A stretch of 47,119 nt of DNA from CAYOEZ01 sp964402955 (GTDB lineage: Bacteria > Chloroflexota > DTOL01 > DAOUCN01), in assembly GCA_964402955.1 (NCBI GenBank), contig CAYOEZ010000009.1, positions 1-47,119 of the forward strand, written 5' to 3'. Each line of letters starts with the position of its first letter. The first letter of the stretch is position 1. Position numbers and translations under genes: made by a program. Under the pieces are notes generated by a model. It saw nothing but the letters and a program-made list of their open reading frames with translations. It was not told the origin of the DNA and made no database searches. Shown in pieces: positions 7,429 to 16,254 of the stretch.

Positions 7429-10335
7429 GTGAGGGACAATGCTCGGGTTGCGAGCTCTGAGTTCCAGGCAGCGGGGCGCAGATACGGGCGTCTCGGCGGA
7501 CCTGTTGGCATGGCATTATATCACCTGATGGTAGGCAGCGCTGCGCTGCGCTTCCTGCGTGTTGGCGTTATCCTTGTCGCCTTTGTGTGCCTTCTTCTGC
7601 TTCTCTCCTCGGCGGCAGCGAGTGCTCCCCAGCACGAATATGCCTTTCAGTCTGCCTGGGGCGGCTACGGCACGCAGCCCGGACAGTTCAATGCGCCTGC
7701 CGGTGTTGCTGTCGCTTCTGACGGCACAATCTACGTTGCCGATACGAACAACCATCGTGTGCAGAGGCTTGCTGTCGACGGCACTGTGTTGGCTGTCTGG
7801 GGCGAGCTGGGCAGCGGCCAGGGACAGATGAACCATCCCTGGGGCATCGCGCTGGCTGACGGCCGCGTCTACGTGGCCGATCGCGACAACAAACGCGTGC
7901 AGGTGTTTGGCGCCAATGGTGAGTTCATTGCTGCCTGGGATATTCCCAATAGCATACTCACAGGCATCGCTGTCAGCGGCTCGTCCGTCTATGTGACCGA
8001 TTTGGCCAGCCATAGTGTGCTTGCTTATACGACGGGCGGCGCCTTTGTGCGTCGTTGGGGCGGTTATGGGGGGCTGGTCGGTGAGTTCTTTTCACCCTGG
8101 GGCGTGGCTGCGGCTGCTGATGGCACGGTGTACGTCATTGACCGCGGCAACCACCGCGTGCAGCGTTTTGATGCAGAGGGCGGGTTTCTCAGCGCTTTTG
8201 GCTCCGTCGGCCAGCGTTGCAGTGAATTCGATGGGCCAGCGTTTATCGCCCCGCTGCCCAATGGCAACATCCTCATCAGTGACCAGATGGCCAATCGGGT
8301 CAGTGAGTTGACCCTCGACGGCGCTTGTGTCACCTGGTTTGGCGAGACGGGCAACGCCAACGGGCAGATGCGCTCGCCGCTGGGCGTCGCTGCCGACGAC
8401 GCAGGGCGCGTCTATGTGGCTGATGGCGGTAACAACCGCGTGCAGGCTTTTGCCTACCGCGAGCTGGCCATGAGCCATCGCGTGTACTTGCCGCTGATCT
8501 TCAAGACCGCCAGTCCGCTGTTTGAGGTGCGCGTCAACGCCGGCGACAACTCGTACATCGATACCCAGGGCAATATCTGGTTGGCTGATCAGGAGTACCG
8601 CTCCGCTGGATGGGGCTATATCGAGAAAGCGAGCGGCATCTATACGACGGGCGCGTCCATCGCCGCTACGGTTGACCCGACGCTCTACCAGAGCGAGCGT
8701 TTCAACATGGCCGGCTACGTGTTTGATGTGCCGGTTGGCTATTATGAGGTCACACTCAAGTTTGCCGAGATTTTCCCGGACTATGACCGGCCAGGCCGGC
8801 GTATCTTCAGCGTGAATATCGAAGATCAGCCCGCCATCACTGATCTTGACATCTTTGCTCAGGTGGGGGCCAACGTCGCCTATGACCGCGTCTTCGCCGT
8901 GCCGGTGTCAGACGGCCAGTTGAACATCGACTTCATCCCCAAGCGTTTCAACGATGCGCCCAAGATCAGCGCAATGGCCGTGCGCCAGTTGTCAGACAAC
9001 ACGAAGGTCACTCCTACGCCCACGCCGCTCATCGAGTATACGGTGACGCTGATACAGGGCGTCGCCGGTTACGCCGGTGCACGGGACACGTTTATCGACG
9101 TGTACAGCCCGACGACGAACATGGAAGGGACGCAGTATCTCTCTATCCGGCCCTATCGTCAAGATCAGGGGCGAGCGTCGCTGTTGCGCTTTGACACGTC
9201 GCGCATTCCCGCCAACGTGACAGTTCTCGACGCCTGGCTCACGCTGCACGTGTCGGATCGCACCAATGTGAATGCGCTCTATGTTGGCGCCTACCAGATG
9301 CTGCGCCCATGGAATGCGTCGCAGGCGACCTGGATCAGCGCCACGCAGCAACTAGAGTGGGCCGAGCCGGGGGCTCAGGGCAGTAGTGATCGGCTGCCAA
9401 CTGCGGAAGACGCGCTGGCTATCGGCACACTCAACGACTCGTATACCTTCACGGTTTCTGCGCTGGTCCGTAATTGGGTATCGCGTCCGCAGCAGAACTA
9501 TGGCTTCATTCTGCAAGGGTCGCCAGGTGGCGCGGTGGAGTACAAACTCAGTTCGTCCGAGGCCTTCCGCGAGGACTACCGCCCACGGTTGACTGTGCAT
9601 CTTTCGACGATCCCACCGCCGGTGACTGCCACACCGACCGTCAGCCGCACGCCAACGGCATCGCCGCCGCCGAGCGTTACCCCAACAGCAACGCCCACGC
9701 GCACACCGTCGGCGACGGCGACCACGACGCCGACGCCATCCGTGACTGTTGTCGTTCTGCAGCAGGGGCTGACCGGCTACGCCGGGATGCAAGACACGTC
9801 GATCGATTTCTATGCGCCAACCAAGAACGACGCCGGCAATACCAGCCTCTACGTGCGCTCGAACGATCTCAAGGCCGCCTTGTTACGTTTTGATCTGGCA
9901 GCGATACCTGCGGATGCGGAGGTTGAAGAGGCGACGCTCAGCGTCTTTGCATCGGGCAGCACCAACCCGAATCTGCTCGCGGCCGACGTGTATGCCGTTC
10001 TGCGGCCCTGGGTTGTCACAGAAACGACCTGGTTGTCGGCGACGCAAGCGATCACGTGGTCTGCGCCTGGCTGTAATGCGATCGGCAGTGACCGCCGTGG
10101 CGACGCTGTGGACGTGCAGGTGTTTGACTCGGTCGGCCACTGGTACACGTTCTCGGTCGCGTCGCTTGTGCAAGCGTGGGTCAGCGACCCGCAGAGTGAC
10201 CTGGGGCTGGTGATCAAGGGTCGCCCGGGCGACCATGTGCAGTACAGCCTTGCCTCGTCTGAGTCATATAATTCGGCTCTGCGGCCAATCTTGACGATTT
10301 CCTATCGCCGGCAGCCGTCGTTGCCTTTACCATAG
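7429..10335 (+). CDS. Secreted NHL-repeat, malectin and DNRLRE multidomain protein
   Basis: Predicted exported 968-residue protein. A hydrophobic segment at about residues 42-60 with ASA after it looks like a signal peptide or anchor, preceded by an unusually long N-terminus. Residues about 70-345 carry NHL repeats (GVAVASDGTIYVADTNNHRV and variants), a beta-propeller. Then comes HRVYLPLIFK (about 351), the LP motif shared by other secreted proteins here. A malectin-like domain follows at about 362-522 (RVNAGDNSYIDTQGNIW). Two DNRLRE-type domains at about 540-725 and 775-965 (LLRFDTSRIPANV; LLRFDLAAIPADA) are separated by a Thr/Pro-rich linker encoded at 9625-9745. No catalytic motif is seen, so it probably binds carbohydrate at the cell surface. 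The gene starts 11 bases upstream of a pattern leading directly into the DUF2723 gene (10-base gap at its end), implying one operon. Confidence 0.85.
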   Translation: MRDNARVASSEFQAAGRRYGRLGGPVGMALYHLMVGSAALRFLRVGVILVAFVCLLLLLSSAAASAPQHEYAFQSAWGGYGTQPGQFNAPAGVAVASDGTIYVADTNNHRVQRLAVDGTVLAVWGELGSGQGQMNHPWGIALADGRVYVADRDNKRVQVFGANGEFIAAWDIPNSILTGIAVSGSSVYVTDLASHSVLAYTTGGAFVRRWGGYGGLVGEFFSPWGVAAAADGTVYVIDRGNHRVQRFDAEGGFLSAFGSVGQRCSEFDGPAFIAPLPNGNILISDQMANRVSELTLDGACVTWFGETGNANGQMRSPLGVAADDAGRVYVADGGNNRVQAFAYRELAMSHRVYLPLIFKTASPLFEVRVNAGDNSYIDTQGNIWLADQEYRSAGWGYIEKASGIYTTGASIAATVDPTLYQSERFNMAGYVFDVPVGYYEVTLKFAEIFPDYDRPGRRIFSVNIEDQPAITDLDIFAQVGANVAYDRVFAVPVSDGQLNIDFIPKRFNDAPKISAMAVRQLSDNTKVTPTPTPLIEYTVTLIQGVAGYAGARDTFIDVYSPTTNMEGTQYLSIRPYRQDQGRASLLRFDTSRIPANVTVLDAWLTLHVSDRTNVNALYVGAYQMLRPWNASQATWISATQQLEWAEPGAQGSSDRLPTAEDALAIGTLNDSYTFTVSALVRNWVSRPQQNYGFILQGSPGGAVEYKLSSSEAFREDYRPRLTVHLSTIPPPVTATPTVSRTPTASPPPSVTPTATPTRTPSATATTTPTPSVTVVVLQQGLTGYAGMQDTSIDFYAPTKNDAGNTSLYVRSNDLKAALLRFDLAAIPADAEVEEATLSVFASGSTNPNLLAADVYAVLRPWVVTETTWLSATQAITWSAPGCNAIGSDRRGDAVDVQVFDSVGHWYTFSVASLVQAWVSDPQSDLGLVIKGRPGDHVQYSLASSESYNSALRPILTISYRRQPSLPLP

Positions 10336-10345
10336 AGTAGGTTGA

Positions 10346-13300
10346 ATGACTAACGTTCTTCGTTCTGCCCGCCAAGCCTGGAAACCAAGGCTCGACACCG
10401 TGGCGTCTCTGGCGCTCTTCGCCATGACGTTTTTCATGTATGTGAGCACAATGGCGCCCACGGTGGCCGAGATCTATGATGATACGCTCGAATTCCCGCT
10501 GGTCGTGCAGCGCCTGGCGATTGCGCATCCCACAGGATACCCGCTTTATACGCTGCTGGGTAAGCTGCTGGGCAAGCTATTGGGTGTCCTGCCGCTGGGT
10601 GACGTTGCTTATCGCCTGCACCTCATGTCCGGGCTTCTTGCGGCGTGTGCGGTTGCCATTCTCTACCTGGCAGCGCGCCGTTTGGGCTTTCATCCGCTGG
10701 GCAGTCTGGCTGCTGCCCTGATGCTGGCGGTTTCTCCGGTCTTCTGGTCGCAGGCGCTGGTGGCTGAGGTCTACACACTCAACTCGCTGTTTGTGGTCAC
10801 GGCGTTGGCGCTGGTCGCAGCCTGGGGCGAAGCCGGGCAGCGTCGCTTTGCTGTGTTGGGCGCACTCTGCTTCACCCTGGGCTTGAGCCTGACTCATCAT
10901 CGAACGATGGCGCTGCTCTTCCCCGCGCTGGCCATCCACTTGCTGCTGGCGCATCTGGGCCGGGCCAATACTCTGCGCCACCCATTCGCGAAAACAAATG
11001 ACGGCGCATCTGTGACGGGGCCGCAGCCGCGCTGGTGGCCGCTCAGGCTGCTGATTCTGTTTGCTGTGCCGTTTCTCCTCTATCTCTACATTCCACTGCG
11101 TGGCATGGTGACATCGTCGCTGGATGGGACCTACGTCAATACCGTGGCGGGCTTTGTCTCCTGGGTTTCTGGCGGCGCCTACACGGTCTTTCTTAGCTCC
11201 AATCCCTTCAATCAGCCTGCACTGAGCGCTTCGGCTTATGGTTCTCTGCTTGTTGAGCAAGTTGGATGGGGCGGCGTGCTACTGGCGCTGCTGGGCGCGG
11301 CATGGCTATTGTGCTATCGCCTCAGAACGTTCATTCTCCTGGCGCTTTCCTGGCTGGCGGTTGTGCTTTTCGTGTACGTCTACCGTGTGGCTGATGCGCC
11401 TGTTTTCCTTGTGCCATCGTTCATCATGATTGCGCTGGCGGCAGGAGCGGGTGTGCACGCTCTCGCCGCGGGCTATCATGCGGCGTCGGCGTGGGCAGCG
11501 CGCCTGGCAAGCGCACGCCTGGCGTCGGTCGCGGTTCTGGCGCTGCTTGTGCCAGGGATGATCTTTGCCGGCAACATCCACCGTCTCGATCGCAGCCACG
11601 ATTGGGCTGTGCACAACTACGCGGTCGATGTCTTGAGCCAGCCCTTGGAGCCGAATGCGTCCGTCGTCGGCATCCTGGGCGAGATGACGCTGCTGCGCTA
11701 TTTTCAGGAAACCCAGGCGATGCGGCCTGACATCGAGACCGTGGCTGCGGATACCGATGTAACGCGCCTGGCTGCGGTGCGCCGGTTGGTTGACGCCGGG
11801 CAGCCTGTCTATCTGACGCGCTCGTTGGATGGCCTTGAGAAAACCTACTCTCTACGCTCCGTCGGGCCGCTTATCCGCGTCTTGCGACCAGACGCGTCGG
11901 CCGGCGCGCCTCTGCTGGGGGCTGTCCCCTCGCAGGCGGTTTTTGGCGAGCGGATTGCGTTGCTCAACTATCGCATGACGGGGCTGTCGTCAGAATTGGC
12001 GGCTCAGGCGTTTCCGCAACGAGAGCGACCTGGTACGGTCGAATCTGGTGGGCGCTTGCGGCTGGCGCTGTCGTGGCAGGCGAGCAAGGCTGTGGCGGGG
12101 GACTATCAGGTGACCGTGCGTCTGAAGACCCCGACGGGGCGCTTGCTCTGGCAGAGCGACGGACGTCCTGTGCACGGCAACTATCCGACCAGCGCCTGGC
12201 GGGCAGGTGAGATCGTCAATGATGTCTACGATCTGTCGGTACCTGTGGGGACGCCGCCGGGGCTTTATGATGTGGAGATTGGTCTCTATGATGGCGCCAG
12301 CCTGCAATTGCTACCCGTCACCGGGCGCGCCGAGTTGCTCGCCTTGAGCCCGGTGTCTGTCGTCCGGCCCGATGTCGCTCCGGAGCTCGACAGCCTGCCG
12401 GCGGCCAGCCCGCAGCGTCGCACAGGTCTGACCATCCCGCGCGGGAGATTCGATTACTCACTCGAGCACTTGGGCATTCAGCGCGTCGTGCGCAGCAATC
12501 TGCAAAATGAGTTTACTCTGTACGGGTTCGGTCTGTCGGAGACCCCGCTCGTGCCGGGCCAGAGCGTTGATGTGGCGTTGCTATGGCAGGCATCGCGCAC
12601 TCCGGCGGCTGATCGCGTGGTGTTTATCCAATTGATCGACAAGAACGGCGCGCCGTGGGCGTCACACGAGAGCCAGCCAGGAGAAGGATCCTATGCCACG
12701 CGCCAGTGGGTTCGTAATGAGGTGATCCGCGACGTTCACACTCTGCTGCTGCCCGGTGACATGCCGGATGGCACCTATCGGCTGGAAGCGGGCATGTACG
12801 ACCCATCGGGCAGCCCACTGACTGTCTTGCGGTTGACCCGCCGTAGTCTGGATCGTGTTGATCTGGGCACAGTGCAGGTGCGTGGCCGGGCGCGTTCACA
12901 GCAGATACCTGGATCCATCCAGCAGACCGTCAATGCACGCCTGGGCAAGGCGGCGCTGCTTGTCGGTTACGACAGCGGCATCGGGGCAATCGGCGGCGCA
13001 AGCAATGCTGTCCTGGCAGCCCGTCCGGGCGAGACGATCCACCTGCGCCTGGTCTGGCAGGCTGTGGAGCCGACACAGACGTCATATACGGTCTTTGTGC
13101 ACCTGCAGGATCCCAGGGGGATCGTCGTTAGCCAGGATGATGCGGTTCCTGGCCGTGGTACATTGCCGACCACCAGTTGGGTACGCGGCGAGGTTCTATT
13201 GGATAGCTACACGTTGGTGGTCCCTGCCGGCGCGCTGACCGGTACGTACCAGATTGAGCTTGGTCTCTACGATGCCATCACAGGCAGCCGCCTTCCCGTC

Positions 13301-13372
13301 TGGGATAGCAGCGGCGCGTCTGTTGGTGATAGTCTCATCCTGACAAAGGTGCGAATTGAGCGTACGCCGTAG
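10346..13372 (+). CDS. DUF2723 (TMEM260-like) membrane protein with three C-terminal beta-sandwich repeats
   Basis: Polytopic membrane protein of 1008 residues. Residues about 15-430 contain some ten hydrophobic segments and the DUF2723 signature: MAPTVAEIYDDTLEFP, followed by AHPTGYPLYTLLGKL. The eukaryotic DUF2723 protein TMEM260 is a protein O-mannosyltransferase, so a GT-C glycosyltransferase role is likely but inferred. After residue 530 the same module appears three times (about 535-680, 710-850, 868-1008). Each has the pattern 'PG...L.W.A...Y.VFV.L...G......D..P..G..PT..W..GE...D.Y.L..P...P.G.Y....GLYD'. The same module ends the GT39-like protein at 19849-22794. The C-terminal part is probably extracytoplasmic. 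The stop overlaps the start of the lipoprotein gene by 17 bases. Confidence 0.85.
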   Translation: MTNVLRSARQAWKPRLDTVASLALFAMTFFMYVSTMAPTVAEIYDDTLEFPLVVQRLAIAHPTGYPLYTLLGKLLGKLLGVLPLGDVAYRLHLMSGLLAACAVAILYLAARRLGFHPLGSLAAALMLAVSPVFWSQALVAEVYTLNSLFVVTALALVAAWGEAGQRRFAVLGALCFTLGLSLTHHRTMALLFPALAIHLLLAHLGRANTLRHPFAKTNDGASVTGPQPRWWPLRLLILFAVPFLLYLYIPLRGMVTSSLDGTYVNTVAGFVSWVSGGAYTVFLSSNPFNQPALSASAYGSLLVEQVGWGGVLLALLGAAWLLCYRLRTFILLALSWLAVVLFVYVYRVADAPVFLVPSFIMIALAAGAGVHALAAGYHAASAWAARLASARLASVAVLALLVPGMIFAGNIHRLDRSHDWAVHNYAVDVLSQPLEPNASVVGILGEMTLLRYFQETQAMRPDIETVAADTDVTRLAAVRRLVDAGQPVYLTRSLDGLEKTYSLRSVGPLIRVLRPDASAGAPLLGAVPSQAVFGERIALLNYRMTGLSSELAAQAFPQRERPGTVESGGRLRLALSWQASKAVAGDYQVTVRLKTPTGRLLWQSDGRPVHGNYPTSAWRAGEIVNDVYDLSVPVGTPPGLYDVEIGLYDGASLQLLPVTGRAELLALSPVSVVRPDVAPELDSLPAASPQRRTGLTIPRGRFDYSLEHLGIQRVVRSNLQNEFTLYGFGLSETPLVPGQSVDVALLWQASRTPAADRVVFIQLIDKNGAPWASHESQPGEGSYATRQWVRNEVIRDVHTLLLPGDMPDGTYRLEAGMYDPSGSPLTVLRLTRRSLDRVDLGTVQVRGRARSQQIPGSIQQTVNARLGKAALLVGYDSGIGAIGGASNAVLAARPGETIHLRLVWQAVEPTQTSYTVFVHLQDPRGIVVSQDDAVPGRGTLPTTSWVRGEVLLDSYTLVVPAGALTGTYQIELGLYDAITGSRLPVWDSSGASVGDSLILTKVRIERTP

Positions 13373-16172
13373 GATTGTGGTCGGTCTCTTTCTCCTGGCT
13401 GTGGTGGCTGCGTGTACTCCGCCCATGATGGAGCAGCCGCCTGTGCGTTACTATGCCCTCAATCTGCCGGCAACCGCCGCTCCAGCCCACGCCGATGGTC
13501 AGCCCGTGGCTGGCGTCTTTCACTCCGTCCGGCTCCTACTTGACGATCGCCTCCTGGCGCACACACAAACGCTTGTCGGCGACATGGAGGAGGGCACGCA
13601 TCTGGCAGCCGGGCACAATCTGGGCATGGCCTTCACTGCTCCACGTGGTTTCTCGGGGGTGGCCGTTTCGTTGCGCCGTGTCGGCCCTGGCCCCACCAGC
13701 GTGCGGCTGACCCTGCGGCGCGGCGGGCGGCAGGGTAGCGTGATCGCCTCGCGCGATCTGGCCAATCTGTCTCAGCGCACCTGGGCCGAGTTGCGCACTG
13801 CGGCTGAACCGGCCGGGCAGTACTACATCGAGCTTAGCAATACCACCGGCGACGGCCTATTCTGGCGGGGCGAGGTGCTTGGCCCGGAGAAGGATATCTG
13901 GCAGGGTTATCAGGAGAAGGGCGTCCCCTTCAAGCTGCCGCGCACGCTCGGCAACATCCCAACCTATGACGGCGGCAGCATCAGCATTCTGGTCAACGCC
14001 CAGGCCGATCGCATTTACGTGCTTGGCGGGCGCAGCTCATACGATTACGGAATCGGGCACTGGGGCGACTACGAGGCGCGGGCCGATGGCTCGGATCGCC
14101 AGTTCATTGGCGACAAAGCGGGCGAGCTGGAAGTGATCTATGTGGATGGCAGCCGCGATCGTGTGCCCCTGATCTATGGCTTCAATCAGTGGTGGTGGAA
14201 ACACTGGGGCGATGTGCCCTCGGGCGGCCCTTTCCTGGAGCCGTTTGTGACCACGCCCAGGCCGCTTATCGCCTCGCTGCACGTCTTCAGTCTGGACAAC
14301 AACCCCATTGCGCCGTCATTCTGGGTCTATCAGCCGCAGAAGAAGACAATCGCCCGGCTGCGCCTGGTTGATAATCCCGATTTGCAGGGCTTTCCCCTGG
14401 TGGCCGGCATCACCCTGGAAAGTCGCAGCCCCAGCCCCAACGCGACGCTGTTGCCGTCGCCAGCAGCCGACAGGAATTTCTCGACCTGGCTTGGCGACAA
14501 CACGATCACGGCGGAGACGATTGCGTCGGCGGTGTACGAGCCTGCGCTGACCGCGTTGCGCGATTTCCTGTATACCAGCCCGGCGCGCATTCCGACCGTG
14601 CTCCCGTCTGTGCCTGTCGCCGGCCGCAGCGGCCCGCGCCTGCACTTCGAAGGCACAGCCAGCGCCAGCATTCTGAGCAACGTGTACGAACGATCTTTGC
14701 GCGATCTGCGCTCAAAGCTGGACACGGATGGCACGTTCCACGCATCGACATTCAACTCGGTCAACTTCGGTCTCTATGGCGGCATCGGCACCTGGCGCGG
14801 CGGCGTCGGCTACTTCTACAACCAGGCCTGGGCGCGCGACATGGGGCGGACGCTGCTGGAATTGGCGCGGCTGGGCTTCCGCGATGAAGTGGATGCGGGA
14901 TTGAGCTTTGCCGCTCAGCATCTCTATGATTTGCCCAACGGCTATCCTGAGATCAACCGCCGCGGTGAACGTGTTCCCGCGCATTGGGGCACCGTGCTGG
15001 GGCAGCCAAACGTCATCGATACGGATGGAATGAACGACGACAATCAGGAAAATGATGCACACGGCCTGCTGCTGCTTGCCTACGTGCGAGCGTGGGAGGC
15101 AAGGGGGCGCTCGTCCGGCTGGTTGGAGCCGTTCTGGCAAGTGGTGAAGGACGCCAGCGAATGGTATTGTTTCCAGCTAGAGAATCCGGCCTTTTCGCGG
15201 GCGACGAAGGTGCTCTACACAGAGGGCGAGGCGGCCAACGACGGTGGCTACGATGTCTATTCCAACCAGATCGCCATCGAGGCGTTGCATGGTACGGCGG
15301 AGATAGCGCGCGTTCATGGCGATACGGCGCTTGCGCAGCGCTGGGATGGCTGCGCCGACACGATTAGGCGCGGCATGGCGCAAGAGCTCACGGATCGCGA
15401 CGCCCGTTATGGCGTGACGTGGAAGCCGGTGGCCTGGAACTGGGGCTATGGGCACGAGTCGCTGGCCCCCGCATTTATGAGCGCCGACAGCCGCGGCTAT
15501 ACGCTTGCGGCCGCCTCGACGCTGACGATCACGCAGCAGACGTACCGCCGGCAGGTCGATCTGCCATCGGGCTTCCGCTCTGGCCGCACGATTGGCTATG
15601 GCCAGGCCTTCTTGACGCAGGCGGCGCTGATGCTCGATGATATGGCGGGCGCAGGCGAGGCGTTGGACTATCTGGCCAGCTTCATCTACGATCCTGACGC
15701 CGAGCCCTATCTGGTGCCGGAAGGGGTGGCCCTGCACCCGAGCGGCAACTACTGGTATCGCACTGGCGACCTGGGCAACGCCGTGCACGAGGCCGAAGTG
15801 CTCAAGACACTGGCTCTGGTCGGCGGCGTTGACGATTTGTCCGGGCAGCGCCTGTCGCTTGTACCGCGGCTGCCGCCGCAGTGGACGAGCATGTCGGTGG
15901 CTGACTATCCGGTCACGGTCGCCAGCCAGCGTCTCACTATCGCCTACACACTCATCCGTGAGTCGAATCGCCTGCGCATGGACATCACGGCCAATCGGCC
16001 TATTCCAGCGCTCGATGTGCGTCTGGGGCCGCTGCCGGTTGGGGTGGAACCTCAGGTAACCGTCGACGGCGCTGTGCAGAAGTCTGTCATTGACGTCAGC
16101 GGTGGCAACCGCTGGGTATGGCTGCGCAATCTCGATGGCTGGCAGAAAGTGCAGATTGAGGTGCGCTGGTAG
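13356..16172 (+). CDS. Lipoprotein with six-hairpin glycosidase-like domain
   Basis: Probable surface lipoprotein of 938 residues. From the TTG at 13356 the protein has an RRR n-region, a hydrophobic core and the lipobox VAAC with the modified cysteine near residue 20. AAAGGTG stands 4-5 bases before the TTG. Overlap with the preceding gene suggests translational coupling. Residues about 40-330 look like beta-sandwich modules. From about 440 on there are helical repeats with FYNQAWARDMGRTLLELA, ENDAHGLLLLAYVRAW and GGYDVYSNQIAIEAL, as in (alpha/alpha)6 glycosidases and glucoamylase-like enzymes. Candidate acidic residues are in WARD and the 'EGEAANDGG' loop. The exact glycoside hydrolase family is not recognised; a role in trimming or degrading polysaccharide is an inference. 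Confidence 0.75.
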   Translation: MSVRRRIVVGLFLLAVVAACTPPMMEQPPVRYYALNLPATAAPAHADGQPVAGVFHSVRLLLDDRLLAHTQTLVGDMEEGTHLAAGHNLGMAFTAPRGFSGVAVSLRRVGPGPTSVRLTLRRGGRQGSVIASRDLANLSQRTWAELRTAAEPAGQYYIELSNTTGDGLFWRGEVLGPEKDIWQGYQEKGVPFKLPRTLGNIPTYDGGSISILVNAQADRIYVLGGRSSYDYGIGHWGDYEARADGSDRQFIGDKAGELEVIYVDGSRDRVPLIYGFNQWWWKHWGDVPSGGPFLEPFVTTPRPLIASLHVFSLDNNPIAPSFWVYQPQKKTIARLRLVDNPDLQGFPLVAGITLESRSPSPNATLLPSPAADRNFSTWLGDNTITAETIASAVYEPALTALRDFLYTSPARIPTVLPSVPVAGRSGPRLHFEGTASASILSNVYERSLRDLRSKLDTDGTFHASTFNSVNFGLYGGIGTWRGGVGYFYNQAWARDMGRTLLELARLGFRDEVDAGLSFAAQHLYDLPNGYPEINRRGERVPAHWGTVLGQPNVIDTDGMNDDNQENDAHGLLLLAYVRAWEARGRSSGWLEPFWQVVKDASEWYCFQLENPAFSRATKVLYTEGEAANDGGYDVYSNQIAIEALHGTAEIARVHGDTALAQRWDGCADTIRRGMAQELTDRDARYGVTWKPVAWNWGYGHESLAPAFMSADSRGYTLAAASTLTITQQTYRRQVDLPSGFRSGRTIGYGQAFLTQAALMLDDMAGAGEALDYLASFIYDPDAEPYLVPEGVALHPSGNYWYRTGDLGNAVHEAEVLKTLALVGGVDDLSGQRLSLVPRLPPQWTSMSVADYPVTVASQRLTIAYTLIRESNRLRMDITANRPIPALDVRLGPLPVGVEPQVTVDGAVQKSVIDVSGGNRWVWLRNLDGWQKVQIEVRW

Positions 16173-16186
16173 AGCCGCAGCACATG

Positions 16187-16230
16187 GCAACAAGCCCTCC
16201 GAGGTCGGCTGACCTCGGAGGGCTTGTTGC
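16187..16230. terminator. Perfect 20-bp hairpin between convergent genes
   Basis: Arms 16187-16206 and 16211-16230 are exact reverse complements with a four-base loop (ggct). It sits between the lipoprotein gene (plus strand, ending 16172) and the malectin gene (minus strand, ending 16255), where a bidirectional terminator is expected. No T-tract follows on either side, so termination is inferred from position and stability. Confidence 0.75.
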
Positions 16231-16254
16231 CTCTCTGGCGCACTCGATGGGCTG

